A stretch of DNA of 64,000 nt from contig DATJAY010000035.1 of the NCBI GenBank assembly GCA_035515795.1, forward strand, positions 124,001 to 188,000. The letters run 5' to 3'. The notes beneath the pieces are model-generated. The model was given only the letters and a program-made list of their open reading frames with translations. It was not told where the DNA came from and did no database searches. The position numbers and the translations under genes were made by a program. Source of the stretch: Candidatus Acidiferrales bacterium. Lineage in GTDB: Bacteria; Bacteroidota; Ignavibacteria; Kryptoniales; JAKASW01. Positions 44,671-53,134 of this stretch are shown in pieces (within the stretch, counting starts at the first letter, position 1; each line of letters starts with the position of its first letter).

Positions 44671-45727
44671 CGGTCAAACGGATCCCTTCGGTTTCTTGCT
44701 TTGGGTCGACCGGACTATCTTGTCCGGCCTGCGCCACCGGAATGGTCTTGTTCACAATTTCATTTGCCTGCTTCATCATTTCTTCGTTTATAGAATTGAG
44801 CGGGGTGAACTTCGCAAATTTTACCAGATCCGCGTTGGAAAGGAAATCATAGGTCGTACTGAGTATGGGTCCCGTCTCCCGATTCCGGCCAAGTACTTCA
44901 ATTGTCTCGGAAGTCGGAAGCTCCATCGCAGGCATGTTGAATCTCTCCTCAAAATATCTCCTTATGATCTCCGTGATTTCGGAATGATATTCCATGATCT
45001 TGCCCTTCTGCCAGAGCTGCCGTTTTTCTAACTCACGCAATGCATTCAGAGCAACGACATGGGACGGAAGCCTTTCGATTTCCTTCTCAAGCGGTGATTT
45101 CGTCTTCCGCATTCGATGCACGAGATATGAATACAGAAAGATTCCGACAAAGAACAGGGCAGCGAGAACCCAGAACAAGACCAGTTTCCAATTGAGGAGA
45201 ATTTTTATCGGGGGGTTAACATCCTTTATCTCACCCTGAGGATTGACTTTCAGAGTCTGAATCGTGAAGCTGACGGGATTTGTGTAGGCAAAATGTGTCG
45301 TTGAATCACTGGAGGTTTGATACGGCACAGCAATCGATGGAATGAGCACTCCGGTTGAATCGTACCCGGAGAGAACGTATTTGAAAGCCACGTTTACTAT
45401 TCCATTTTCTTCCTCTTCGTCCGGTTTTTCTTTTTCTATCAGCGTGACACTTTTCAAACTGTCGGGGACAAATGACGGCGGATAGATTTTGAAATCTTTG
45501 CCGCAACTAACGACAATCGTGTAATTGATGTAATCGCCGACAAGGTATTGTGTCTTGTCGGTCGAAGCTTTCGCAGTTATCTCCTGAGAAAGGGACGTAC
45601 TTGCGCCGAATAGCGGCATGAAACAAGAAGCAAGAAGCAAGCGGAAAAGAACTTCCGATTTAACCTGGACCCGGGTGCCGTACATTTCGTTTCTGAATTT
45701 TGACCTCCGGCCTCTGCTTCCTACCAT
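44660..45727 (-). CDS. DUF4381-like membrane protein of the bat operon
   Basis: A 355-residue protein. A signal segment (about 29-48) precedes a periplasmic beta domain (about 48-180). One TM helix lies at about 190-210, and a cytoplasmic region (LEKEIERLPSHVVALNALRELEKR) resembles DUF4381. It usually sits between DUF58 and batA, as here; the function is unknown. The ATG at 45727 overlaps DUF58 by 7 bases. A second ATG at 45685 would drop an odd 14-residue leader encoded by a word-like AGGAGG/AGAAG tract, so the true start is uncertain. Confidence 0.78.
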   Translation of the reverse strand: MVGSRGRRSKFRNEMYGTRVQVKSEVLFRLLLASCFMPLFGASTSLSQEITAKASTDKTQYLVGDYINYTIVVSCGKDFKIYPPSFVPDSLKSVTLIEKEKPDEEEENGIVNVAFKYVLSGYDSTGVLIPSIAVPYQTSSDSTTHFAYTNPVSFTIQTLKVNPQGEIKDVNPPIKILLNWKLVLFWVLAALFFVGIFLYSYLVHRMRKTKSPLEKEIERLPSHVVALNALRELEKRQLWQKGKIMEYHSEITEIIRRYFEERFNMPAMELPTSETIEVLGRNRETGPILSTTYDFLSNADLVKFAKFTPLNSINEEMMKQANEIVNKTIPVAQAGQDSPVDPKQETEGIRLTDAG

Positions 45728-46611
45728 CTTCTCTCTCTCATTTTAAAAAATTGGACGAGAGGCTTTATGTAATTTTGTCCCGTTTCGATTTCGATGCTGT
45801 CGAGACGGCTCGATAGAAATAATGATTGCAGATTTTCTCTGTCCCTTTCTCTCATTTTCCTGAATAAAAATCTGGTTCGCCTGTCTCCGGTATCGACCCA
45901 TCTTTCATTACCGGTCTCCGCGTCGGTGAATTTCACCAGTCCCATATCCGGAATCTCGTCTTCTCTCCTGTCGATCAAGACCATTCCGATGAGGTCGTGC
46001 TTCTTTCCTACGATCCTCAAAATCTTTTCGTAATCGGAATCCATGAAATCCGAAAGGAGAAACACGATACTTCGTCTCTTTATCGCGTTGTTCATGTACT
46101 CCAACGCAGCTTTGAGATTCGTCGATTTTCCTTCCGGTTCGAATGACAAGACTTCCCGGATAATCCTGAGGACGTGCTTATCGCCCTTCCTCGGAGGAAC
46201 GAACTTTTCGATCTTGTCGGTGAATAAAATCAGTCCAACCTTGTCGTTATTCTTCAGTGCGGAGAATGCCAGGATCGCGCTGATCTCTGCCGCTATTTGC
46301 TGTTTCGTTTTGTCCACCGAGCCGAAGATCAGCGACCCGCTCAAGTCCACCATAAGAATAACAGTGAGCTCGCGCTCCTCTTCGAATATTTTTACAAATG
46401 GGCGGCCAAATCTTGCAGTGACATTCCAGTCAATGTTCCTGATATCGTCGCCGAACTGGTATTCCCTTACCTCCGAAAATTCCATTCCTCTCCCCTTGAA
46501 AACCGAATGGTATTCACCGGAGAAAACTTGATTGACCAGGCCCTTGGTTCGGATTTCTATTTGCCTGACTTGCTTTAAAAGCTCTTTGGTAAGCACTGAA
46601 GTTAATTCCAA
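45721..46611 (-). CDS. DUF58 (VWA-like) protein
   Basis: A 296-residue cytoplasmic protein of the DUF58 family. It has the MRGREFSE-type motif (FKGRGMEFSEVREYQFGDD), DIRNIDWNVTARFGRP and a VWA-like fold with MVDLSGSL. It is partnered with MoxR AAA+ ATPases throughout bacteria. The start is uncertain: the frame begins TTG at 46611 with no SD, directly after a 17-base-pair hairpin. A GTG at 46596 with GGA ten bases before it is an alternative. The stop overlaps the next start. Confidence 0.9.
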   Translation of the reverse strand: MELTSVLTKELLKQVRQIEIRTKGLVNQVFSGEYHSVFKGRGMEFSEVREYQFGDDIRNIDWNVTARFGRPFVKIFEEERELTVILMVDLSGSLIFGSVDKTKQQIAAEISAILAFSALKNNDKVGLILFTDKIEKFVPPRKGDKHVLRIIREVLSFEPEGKSTNLKAALEYMNNAIKRRSIVFLLSDFMDSDYEKILRIVGKKHDLIGMVLIDRREDEIPDMGLVKFTDAETGNERWVDTGDRRTRFLFRKMRERDRENLQSLFLSSRLDSIEIETGQNYIKPLVQFFKMRERRW

Positions 46612-46649
46612 ATTCTAAATTTTGAATTCTCAAATTCAAAATTTAGAAT
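46612..46649. repeat. 17-base-pair perfect AT-rich hairpin between moxR and DUF58
   Basis: Arms 46612-46628 and 46633-46649 are perfect reverse complements (ATTCTAAATTTTGAATT and its complement) around a 4-base loop. It fills almost the entire 43-base junction between the moxR stop and the DUF58 start. It is far more AT-rich than its surroundings and has no long T tract. It may be an mRNA processing or attenuation hairpin, or an intergenic repeat. Confidence 0.85.
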
Positions 46650-46654
46650 CATCT

Positions 46655-47638
46655 TTACGGAACTTCCACTTTGTTCAAAATTTCTCTGATTACATCTTCA
46701 GCGGTCAACTCTTCCGCTTCGGCTTCGTAACTCACGGCGATGCGGTGGCGAAGAACATCGAAGCAAATCGCGCGCACGTCTTCAGGGATAACGTACCCTC
46801 TTCTTCTTATGAATGCCATCGCTTTCGCACCCAATGCCAAATTGATCGACGCTCTCGGCGATGCGCCGTAACTGACGAGGTCGGCCAGCTTGTCCAGGTG
46901 AAAATCTTTGGGGAAGCGCGTTGCCTGGACTATATCAAGAATGTACTTTTCCACCTTTTCGTCGATATAGACTTCGCGGACAAGTTCTCTCGCCTTGAGA
47001 ATATCCTTCGGTGTGACAACCTGCTGCACCGCGCCGTTGACCATATTGACATTCTGCCGCATGATCTTCAGTTCTTCGTCTCGGGTGGGATAAGTTATTT
47101 TTACTTTCAACATGAATCTATCGACCTGAGCCTCCGGCAGCGGATATGTTCCTTCCTGCTCGATAGGATTCTGGGTCGCCAACACGAGAAAGGGTTCATC
47201 GAGCTTAAACGTTTGCTCCCCGATGGTAACCTGCCTCTCCTGCATCGCCTCCAGAAGTGCGCTTTGCACTTTTGCGGGGGCCCGATTTATTTCATCAGCG
47301 AGAATGAAGTTGGAGAAAATCGGTCCCTTGCGAATCAGAAAATTCCCGTCCTTCTGATTATAAATCTGAGTGCCGATGAGATCTGCGGGGAGTAAATCCG
47401 GTGTGAATTGTATTCGCTGAAACTTCGCCTTCGTCGCCGCTGAAAGAGTCTTTATCGCCAGGGTCTTAGCCAGCCCGGGAACGCCTTCCAACAAAACGTG
47501 ACCGTTGCTCAAAAGGCCGATGACCAATCTTTCCGCCATCGCTTTTTGTCCGACTATGATTTTGCCGATTTCGTTCATCAACAAATCTACGAAAGCGCTT
47601 TCTAGTTTGATTTTCTCGTTAAGAGCAGTAATGTCCAA
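46655..47638 (-). CDS. moxR: MoxR-family AAA+ ATPase
   Basis: A 327-residue AAA+ ATPase. Walker A GVPGLAKT lies near residues 53-60, Walker B FILADEINRAP near 110-120, sensor 1 ATQNP (about 152-156), and the C-terminal lid domain has GASPRASI. MoxR ATPases act as chaperones activating VWA partners, and DUF58, BatA and BatB follow. The start is TTG at 47638, seven bases after GAGG. It opens the eight-gene bat operon. Confidence 0.93.
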   Translation of the reverse strand: MDITALNEKIKLESAFVDLLMNEIGKIIVGQKAMAERLVIGLLSNGHVLLEGVPGLAKTLAIKTLSAATKAKFQRIQFTPDLLPADLIGTQIYNQKDGNFLIRKGPIFSNFILADEINRAPAKVQSALLEAMQERQVTIGEQTFKLDEPFLVLATQNPIEQEGTYPLPEAQVDRFMLKVKITYPTRDEELKIMRQNVNMVNGAVQQVVTPKDILKARELVREVYIDEKVEKYILDIVQATRFPKDFHLDKLADLVSYGASPRASINLALGAKAMAFIRRRGYVIPEDVRAICFDVLRHRIAVSYEAEAEELTAEDVIREILNKVEVP

Positions 47639-47974
47639 TTTAAAGCCTCATTAGTGGTTATTGATTCAGATTCAAAAGCGGGGTCGAAAGTTTAATTCAA
47701 TGTATTGCTCGGTCAATCGAAAACGTTCGAATCTACTCTCTTTGTGTCATCTCATACTACCAACAAGATATAAAACCTGAATGAATTTGTCATGGACAAT
47801 TTCCATCCCGTGATCCTGCTGTGATTTTACTAACGTTGTCCAGTCCACGTTTATGGAACAAATATGATTTTCCCCCGGTGAAACCGCAATTAAATAAAAA
47901 TGAAAAAAAATTCATTAGACCCGTGTGCAATTCCCACGGAGCGGTTAATGGATTCAATGAGACGAGGCGGGAAC

Positions 47975-48003
47975 TTGACTCTTGGCCGCTGATGTTATAT
48001 CTT
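47975..48003 (+). promoter_or_regulatory. Promoter of the TetR/Emr efflux operon
   Basis: A -35 TTGACT (47975-47980) and -10 TATCTT (47998-48003) with a 17-base spacer. The -10 fits TAnnTT, and an inverted repeat begins at its last base. Confidence 0.5.
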
Positions 48004-48029
48004 TCGACTAGATTACTTAAACAGTCGAA
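48003..48029. promoter_or_regulatory. Inverted repeat, candidate operator of the second TetR
   Basis: Seven-base arms TTCGACT (48003-48009) and AGTCGAA (48023-48029) with a 13-base spacer. They lie between the -10 and the SD (AAGGA) of the TetR gene. The geometry matches the first efflux cassette. Confidence 0.5.
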
Positions 48030-48050
48030 CAGTTTTAAGGACGAATAAAA

Positions 48051-48662
48051 ATGCCAGAACAGCTATCGAGCGAAAAACAAGCGGTTATACTCGACGCAGC
48101 CAGAAAAAGGTTCGCATATTACGGATTTTCAAAGGTTACGATGGATGAGATCGCCGCCGATGTCGGCATGGGAAAAGCATCGCTTTACTACTACTTCCCC
48201 ACAAAAGAGAAACTTTTCGAAGAAGTTGTCAAACAGGAGAAGAACCAGTTTTTCAACGACATCAATCTGATGATCGAGAAGAAAGTCTCCTCGAGCGATA
48301 TGCTTCGCCGCTATGCCGCAAGGCGAATTGAGCATTTCCGGAACCTGGCTAACCTGCGCGCCCTGATCACGCAGCAGAATGGAGAAATGAGGGCGTGCTC
48401 GATTGAACTCTTCAAGGAGTTTCAAATGCAGGAGGTCAAGGTTCTACAGGAAATTCTCCAGCTCGGAAAGAAGAACGGTGAATTGGGAACCCCGAACCCT
48501 CAGCAATCTGCCGAAGCGATCATGCAAATGCTCTACGGGCCGCGAAGCTGGTACCTTCATAAGCTTCAACGCGACCCAGACGACGAGACTTATCGTCTCA
48601 TCGAGCAGGCGACGAAAGAAATAGTCGAAATCATTCTTAACGGAATCAGAAAAAGAAAATAA
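48051..48662 (+). CDS. TetR-family regulator of the Emr efflux cassette
   Basis: A 203-residue regulator: TetR HTH (AARKRFAYYGFSKVTMDEIA ... GMGKASLYYYFPTKEKLFEE) at about 8-60, then a helical ligand domain ending in a basic tail. It lies 13 bases before the EmrA gene. It likely represses its own operon by way of the inverted repeat upstream. Confidence 0.9.
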   Translation: MPEQLSSEKQAVILDAARKRFAYYGFSKVTMDEIAADVGMGKASLYYYFPTKEKLFEEVVKQEKNQFFNDINLMIEKKVSSSDMLRRYAARRIEHFRNLANLRALITQQNGEMRACSIELFKEFQMQEVKVLQEILQLGKKNGELGTPNPQQSAEAIMQMLYGPRSWYLHKLQRDPDDETYRLIEQATKEIVEIILNGIRKRK

Positions 48663-48675
48663 AAGGTCTACATAT

Positions 48676-49710
48676 ATGGAAGCAGAAGAAAAAAATTACA
48701 AAGGCGTCAACCAACCTCGCCAAGGGGGAATCCCCTCGGGACAACCTCCTCAAAATTACAGAGCACCGGAGAATGGCGGAGACGAAGACATCGAGGATGT
48801 TCCTCTGTTCAAAAGAAAGAAAGTCATAATTCCGATCCTCGTGGTCCTGACGATAGTTGCTGTCGCCGGGTTGTATTTGTACATGAATATGCAGGACTAT
48901 GTTTCTACCGACGATGCATATGTCGATGCAAACAATGTCGCGATCAGCTCGAAGATGCTCGGCAGGATTACATATCTTGGAACGGACGAGGGAGATACAG
49001 TACAAGCAGGCCAGGTTCTCGTGAGGCTTGACGAGAGCGATCTGCGCGCCCAGGAGGTATCCGCGAAAGCCGGACTTGAGCTTGCTCAACAGAGCCTGCC
49101 GCTTGATCAAGTCAGCATCAATCGTGCGCAGGACGATTTCGATCGCGCCGAAGTTCAATATAAGAGCGGGATCGTGACGAAGGAGCAATACGATCACGCG
49201 CAGAAAGCCCTGGAAGCGACCCGTGCCCAGTACAACATAGATCTCACTAAGATCACGACGGCAAAAGCACAGATTGGAGTTATACAATCGCAGCTCGCAA
49301 ATACCGTGATAGCCGCTCCTATGGATGGCGTGGTCGCAAAGAGATGGGTTCTCAGCGGAGACGTCATCCAGCCGGGCCAACCGATATTTACGATGTATGA
49401 TCTGAAAAACATTTGGGTGACGGCAAATCTTGAGGAAACAAAACTGGGTCACATCCATTTGAATGATCCCGTTGAAATCGATGTCGATACTTATCCCGGC
49501 GTCAAATTTTATGGCAAAGTTTTCGAAATTGGGACTTATACGGCATCTGAGTTTTCTCTTATTCCACCGAACAACGCATCCGGAAATTTCACGAAAGTCA
49601 CCCAGCGCGTCCCAATAAAAATTTCAATTGAAGATGCTCCGGCGCAAGACGGCTCCAAACCGATATTAAGACCTGGAATGTCGGTAGAGGTTTCGGTGAA
49701 AATAAAATAG
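48676..49710 (+). CDS. EmrA-type membrane fusion protein
   Basis: A 344-residue HlyD-family adaptor. The cytoplasmic N-terminus (about 1-49) is Pro/Gly/Gln-rich. A single TM (about 50-71) anchors it, followed by DYVSTDDAYVDANNVAISSK, the hallmark of EmrA. Lipoyl halves flank a coiled-coil hairpin (about 115-190), and a beta-barrel domain follows. It links an EmrB-type pump to TolC. The start follows AAAAGG at 15 bases or a weak AAAGG. Two pump genes follow. Confidence 0.92.
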   Translation: MEAEEKNYKGVNQPRQGGIPSGQPPQNYRAPENGGDEDIEDVPLFKRKKVIIPILVVLTIVAVAGLYLYMNMQDYVSTDDAYVDANNVAISSKMLGRITYLGTDEGDTVQAGQVLVRLDESDLRAQEVSAKAGLELAQQSLPLDQVSINRAQDDFDRAEVQYKSGIVTKEQYDHAQKALEATRAQYNIDLTKITTAKAQIGVIQSQLANTVIAAPMDGVVAKRWVLSGDVIQPGQPIFTMYDLKNIWVTANLEETKLGHIHLNDPVEIDVDTYPGVKFYGKVFEIGTYTASEFSLIPPNNASGNFTKVTQRVPIKISIEDAPAQDGSKPILRPGMSVEVSVKIK

Positions 49711-49770
49711 TTACACTTTCCGCCTCGTGTTCCTCGGGTTGGTGTAAACTCATAAAAGCGAAGAAATACA

Positions 49771-51387
49771 ATGACACTCGCACTCAGCGATTCATCGCAG
49801 ATCGGTCAGACGTCAGTGCTCCATCATACCCACAGCTTTTACAAGTGGCTGGTGTTGTCAAACGTAATGATCGGGACTTTCATGGCTGTCCTCGACGCGT
49901 CCATAGTAAACGTCGGCCTTCCAACGCTCATGGCTGCATTCGGAGTGACAGTCGACAAGATCGAATGGGTCGCGACCGCATACCTGCTCGTTCTGGCGGT
50001 CATGCTCCCGACGTCCGGATGGGTGGCTGACCATTTCGGATATAAGCGGACATATCTTCTCGCGTTAACCCTTTTTACGACGGGCTCATTATTATGCGGA
50101 ATAGCGTGGAATGAGAACGCCCTCATAATGTTCCGCATTATTCAGGGTGCAGGGGCGGGCTTTTTGATGCCGGTGGGCATGGCAATCGTGACCCGCGAGT
50201 TTCCACCGGAAAGACGCGGAATAGCTCTCGGATTCTGGGGAATTGCCGCCGCGGCCTCGGTCTCATTCGGTCCTCTCATCGGCGGGTACCTGATCGACAA
50301 TTTTTCATGGCACGAGATTTTTTACGTGAATGTTCCCGTCGGGATGGTTGGAGTTTTTGCGACCATGGTCATCCAGCGGGAATATAAAACCGAACACACC
50401 CGGAGCTTTGATTTCCTGGGATTCGTATCCATGGCGGTTTTCCTGACCTTTCTTTTACTCGCATTGGCAGACGGAAATGCATCATGGAACACCGGAGGAT
50501 GGACATCGACCTTCATCCTGACATGTTTCGTTTTATCGGGAATCGGCCTCTTGGTTTTTTTGCTCGTTGAATTCACCATAAAGCATCCGCTTATAGAATT
50601 GAGGCTTCTAAAAGACTTTAATTTTGGGATTACAAACATAATTCTGTTTATTTTCGGACTTGGAATGTTCGGAAGCACGTTCCTCATGCCGCTTTATCTC
50701 CAGAATTCCTTGAACTACACTCCATTTCAAGCGGGTCTCGTGTTTCTACCAGTCGGGATACTTCAGGGAATGATGGCTCCGGTGGCGGGCTTTCTCTCCG
50801 ATAGGGTCGACGCAAGAATCCCTGCAACAATCGGGATCATTCTTCTCGGCATAAGTCTGTATCTGAATTATTTCCTCTCTCTCTTTTCAATGCATGCGCA
50901 AATTATGCTCCCTCTGTACTTGAGAGGATTTGCGATGGGAATGATGTTCACTCCGCTCAGCACGTTGGCGCTCACAAACGTTCCGAAACATAAAATGGCA
51001 CAGGCATCCGGCCTGTTTAATGTCATTCGTCAGGTTGGTGGAAGCTTCGGAGTGGCAATTTTCGGGGCTTTGCTCACCCGCAGGGTTATTTTTCACAGCG
51101 CGTCGTACGCCAATTCTGTATGCGAATATTCTCCGGCTTTCAAGAATACCATGTACAATCTTGAACATTTCTCGCAGCACGTCGTTGGGGGTTCAATGTA
51201 TCAATGTGACGTTCGCGGCAAGGCTTTAATTGTCAACCACATAATGCAGCAGGCTTTTGTATCGGCAGTTAATGACGATTTTCTCGTTGCTGGCGGTATC
51301 ACGATAGCCTGTCTCGTGCCGATATTTTTTCTCCGCCGAAAGAGACACTCAAATCGAGGCGGAGAGAAGATTGTGCCGGCCGATTAA
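49771..51387 (+). CDS. EmrB-type MFS drug transporter (first copy)
   Basis: A 538-residue DHA2-family transporter with 14 predicted helices. Motif A is ADHFGYKRTY in loop 2-3, motif C-like GFWGIAAAASVSFGPLIGGYL, and motif D1 MAVLDASIVNVGLPTLM in TM1. It exports drugs by proton antiport with EmrA. It is a close paralogue of the next gene, with long identical stretches. Near residues 450-475 its periplasmic loop contains two cysteines (SVCEYS ... YQCDV) that the second copy lacks. Confidence 0.93.
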   Translation: MTLALSDSSQIGQTSVLHHTHSFYKWLVLSNVMIGTFMAVLDASIVNVGLPTLMAAFGVTVDKIEWVATAYLLVLAVMLPTSGWVADHFGYKRTYLLALTLFTTGSLLCGIAWNENALIMFRIIQGAGAGFLMPVGMAIVTREFPPERRGIALGFWGIAAAASVSFGPLIGGYLIDNFSWHEIFYVNVPVGMVGVFATMVIQREYKTEHTRSFDFLGFVSMAVFLTFLLLALADGNASWNTGGWTSTFILTCFVLSGIGLLVFLLVEFTIKHPLIELRLLKDFNFGITNIILFIFGLGMFGSTFLMPLYLQNSLNYTPFQAGLVFLPVGILQGMMAPVAGFLSDRVDARIPATIGIILLGISLYLNYFLSLFSMHAQIMLPLYLRGFAMGMMFTPLSTLALTNVPKHKMAQASGLFNVIRQVGGSFGVAIFGALLTRRVIFHSASYANSVCEYSPAFKNTMYNLEHFSQHVVGGSMYQCDVRGKALIVNHIMQQAFVSAVNDDFLVAGGITIACLVPIFFLRRKRHSNRGGEKIVPAD

Positions 51388-51425
51388 ACATTGATGAACC
51401 TGAAGAACCAACATGAGATGCTAGT

Positions 51426-53069
51426 ATGAACAAGAATAAGAAAATTGCAAATAGAAATGTCTCGTCCCTTTCCGCAGGACTTGGTATTCCTCATCACGAA
51501 CATCCATCATATAAGTGGTGGGTCCTCTTCAACGTGATGATGGGAACCTTCATGGTCGTTCTCGATTCCACGATCGTCGACGTATCGCTCGCCAAAATAA
51601 TGGCGACGTTCGGTGTCGGGATCGACACGGTGAAATGGGTTGCCACGGCGTACCTCCTCGTGTTTGCCGTTGTCCTTCCGACCTCGGGATGGATCGCAGA
51701 CCATTTCGGATACAAGCGGACCTATACCCTAGGACTTGCCCTGTTTACTTTAGGCTCACTTCTATGCTCCATATCATGGAACGAGATGGCACTCATCCTC
51801 TTCCGGGTGGTTCAAGGCGCGGGAGGAGGATTTCTCATGCCTGTAGGAATGGCGATTGTTACAAGAGAATTTCCGCCTGAAAAACGCGGACTCGCTTTGG
51901 GATTTTGGGGGATTGCGGCCGCGGCTTCCGTTTCGCTCGGTCCGACTCTCGGCGGTTACTTGATAGATAATTTCGCATGGCATTCGATTTTTGATATCAA
52001 TGTACCGGTCGGCATCGTTGGAATTTTCGCGACCATGGTTATACAACGCGAATACAAAACGGAGACGACTCGCTCGTTCGACTTTGTTGGATTTCTTTCG
52101 GTTACGGCCTTTCTCACGGCGCTTCTGATAGCTTTGTCCGACGGCAATGCAGATTGGAACACGGGCGGCTGGACTTCGCCGTTTATTCTTTCATGCTTTG
52201 CAATCTCTCTTATAGGGCTCGTTGTCTTCTTAGCGGTCGAAACTAACATTCGTCATCCGCTTATCGACCTTTCACTATTGAAGAACTTTAATTTCGGAAT
52301 GGCAAATCTTGTTCTATTTATTTTTGGAATGGGAATGTTCGGCAGCACATTTCTGCTTCCGCTCTATTTGCAGAACGGGCTCGGTTACACGGCTTTTCAG
52401 GCAGGCTCGCTGTTTCTGCCGATAGGATTGATAATGGCGGTCTGTGGACCCGTTGCCGGAAGACTTTCTGACAAGATGAATCCGAAGATCCTTTCTTTAT
52501 TCGGCATCATTATGCTGGCGCTCAGTCTCTTTGTCAATCAGTACCTCTCACTTTTTTCCGAAAGATCGTCCATCATGGTGTCACTTTATCTGCGGGGAAT
52601 CGGACTGGGATTTATCTTCTCTCCGATGAGCACACTGGCGCTTTCAGAAATTTCCCGCGAGAGGATGGCGCAGGCTTCCGGGCTCTTCAACGTGCTGCGG
52701 CAGATCGGCGGCAGCTTTGGTGTCGCAATAATGGGAACACTCCTGACGATGCGAACGGATTTTCACATGACCATCTACGGAGAATCGGTCGCTAAATCTT
52801 CCCCGATGACGCAAAATATTTTATTGGGCCTAAGGCAATTCGCTCAGCAGTCTGTCGGTGGGACATCATCACTCGACGCGATGAGGGCGCAGGCGCTCGT
52901 CGGCTCCAATCTGTCCCTGCAGGCTTTCATCTCGGCGGTAGATGACGATTTCCTTATCGCCGCAATGATCACGATTCTCTGCGTAATACCTATTTTATTT
53001 CTGCGAAATAGAAAAAAAGGCGCCATGGAACATGGGGTGCCTGCTGCGAAAGTTGTGGCGATGGATTAA
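51426..53069 (+). CDS. EmrB-type MFS drug transporter (second copy)
   Basis: A 547-residue DHA2 transporter with the same 14-helix plan as its upstream neighbour, which starts 1.66 kb earlier. It shares ADHFGYKRTY, FLMPVGMAIVTREFPPE and the WNTGGWTS loop. The variable parts are the N-terminus, the loop before the last helix and the C-terminal tail. It is likely a tandem duplicate that shares the single EmrA and TolC; the two may differ in substrate or form a heteromer. Confidence 0.93.
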   Translation: MNKNKKIANRNVSSLSAGLGIPHHEHPSYKWWVLFNVMMGTFMVVLDSTIVDVSLAKIMATFGVGIDTVKWVATAYLLVFAVVLPTSGWIADHFGYKRTYTLGLALFTLGSLLCSISWNEMALILFRVVQGAGGGFLMPVGMAIVTREFPPEKRGLALGFWGIAAAASVSLGPTLGGYLIDNFAWHSIFDINVPVGIVGIFATMVIQREYKTETTRSFDFVGFLSVTAFLTALLIALSDGNADWNTGGWTSPFILSCFAISLIGLVVFLAVETNIRHPLIDLSLLKNFNFGMANLVLFIFGMGMFGSTFLLPLYLQNGLGYTAFQAGSLFLPIGLIMAVCGPVAGRLSDKMNPKILSLFGIIMLALSLFVNQYLSLFSERSSIMVSLYLRGIGLGFIFSPMSTLALSEISRERMAQASGLFNVLRQIGGSFGVAIMGTLLTMRTDFHMTIYGESVAKSSPMTQNILLGLRQFAQQSVGGTSSLDAMRAQALVGSNLSLQAFISAVDDDFLIAAMITILCVIPILFLRNRKKGAMEHGVPAAKVVAMD

Positions 53070-53134
53070 GTGAGCAATAAGTTGACAGACATGAGTTATG
53101 AACCAGGAAATTATTTACTAATGGTGAGAACATA

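Larger units (their letters stand above)
47639..48050. other. Divergent non-coding region between the bat operon and the Emr cassette
   Basis: About 410 bases without a supportable gene. A 75-codon plus-strand frame lacks an SD and any domain. The right 75 bases hold the promoter and inverted repeat of the second TetR gene. The left part must contain the bat operon promoter; I could not place it with confidence. Confidence 0.5.

Noticed and set aside
46622-47395. 257-residue plus-strand frame over moxR
   Set aside because: Antisense to a conserved AAA+ gene, with no SD or domain.
47821-48048. 75-residue plus-strand frame before the second TetR gene
   Set aside because: No SD or domain, and it covers the promoter and operator region.
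48646-49458. 270-residue minus-strand frame over the EmrA gene
   Set aside because: Antisense shadow with no domain.
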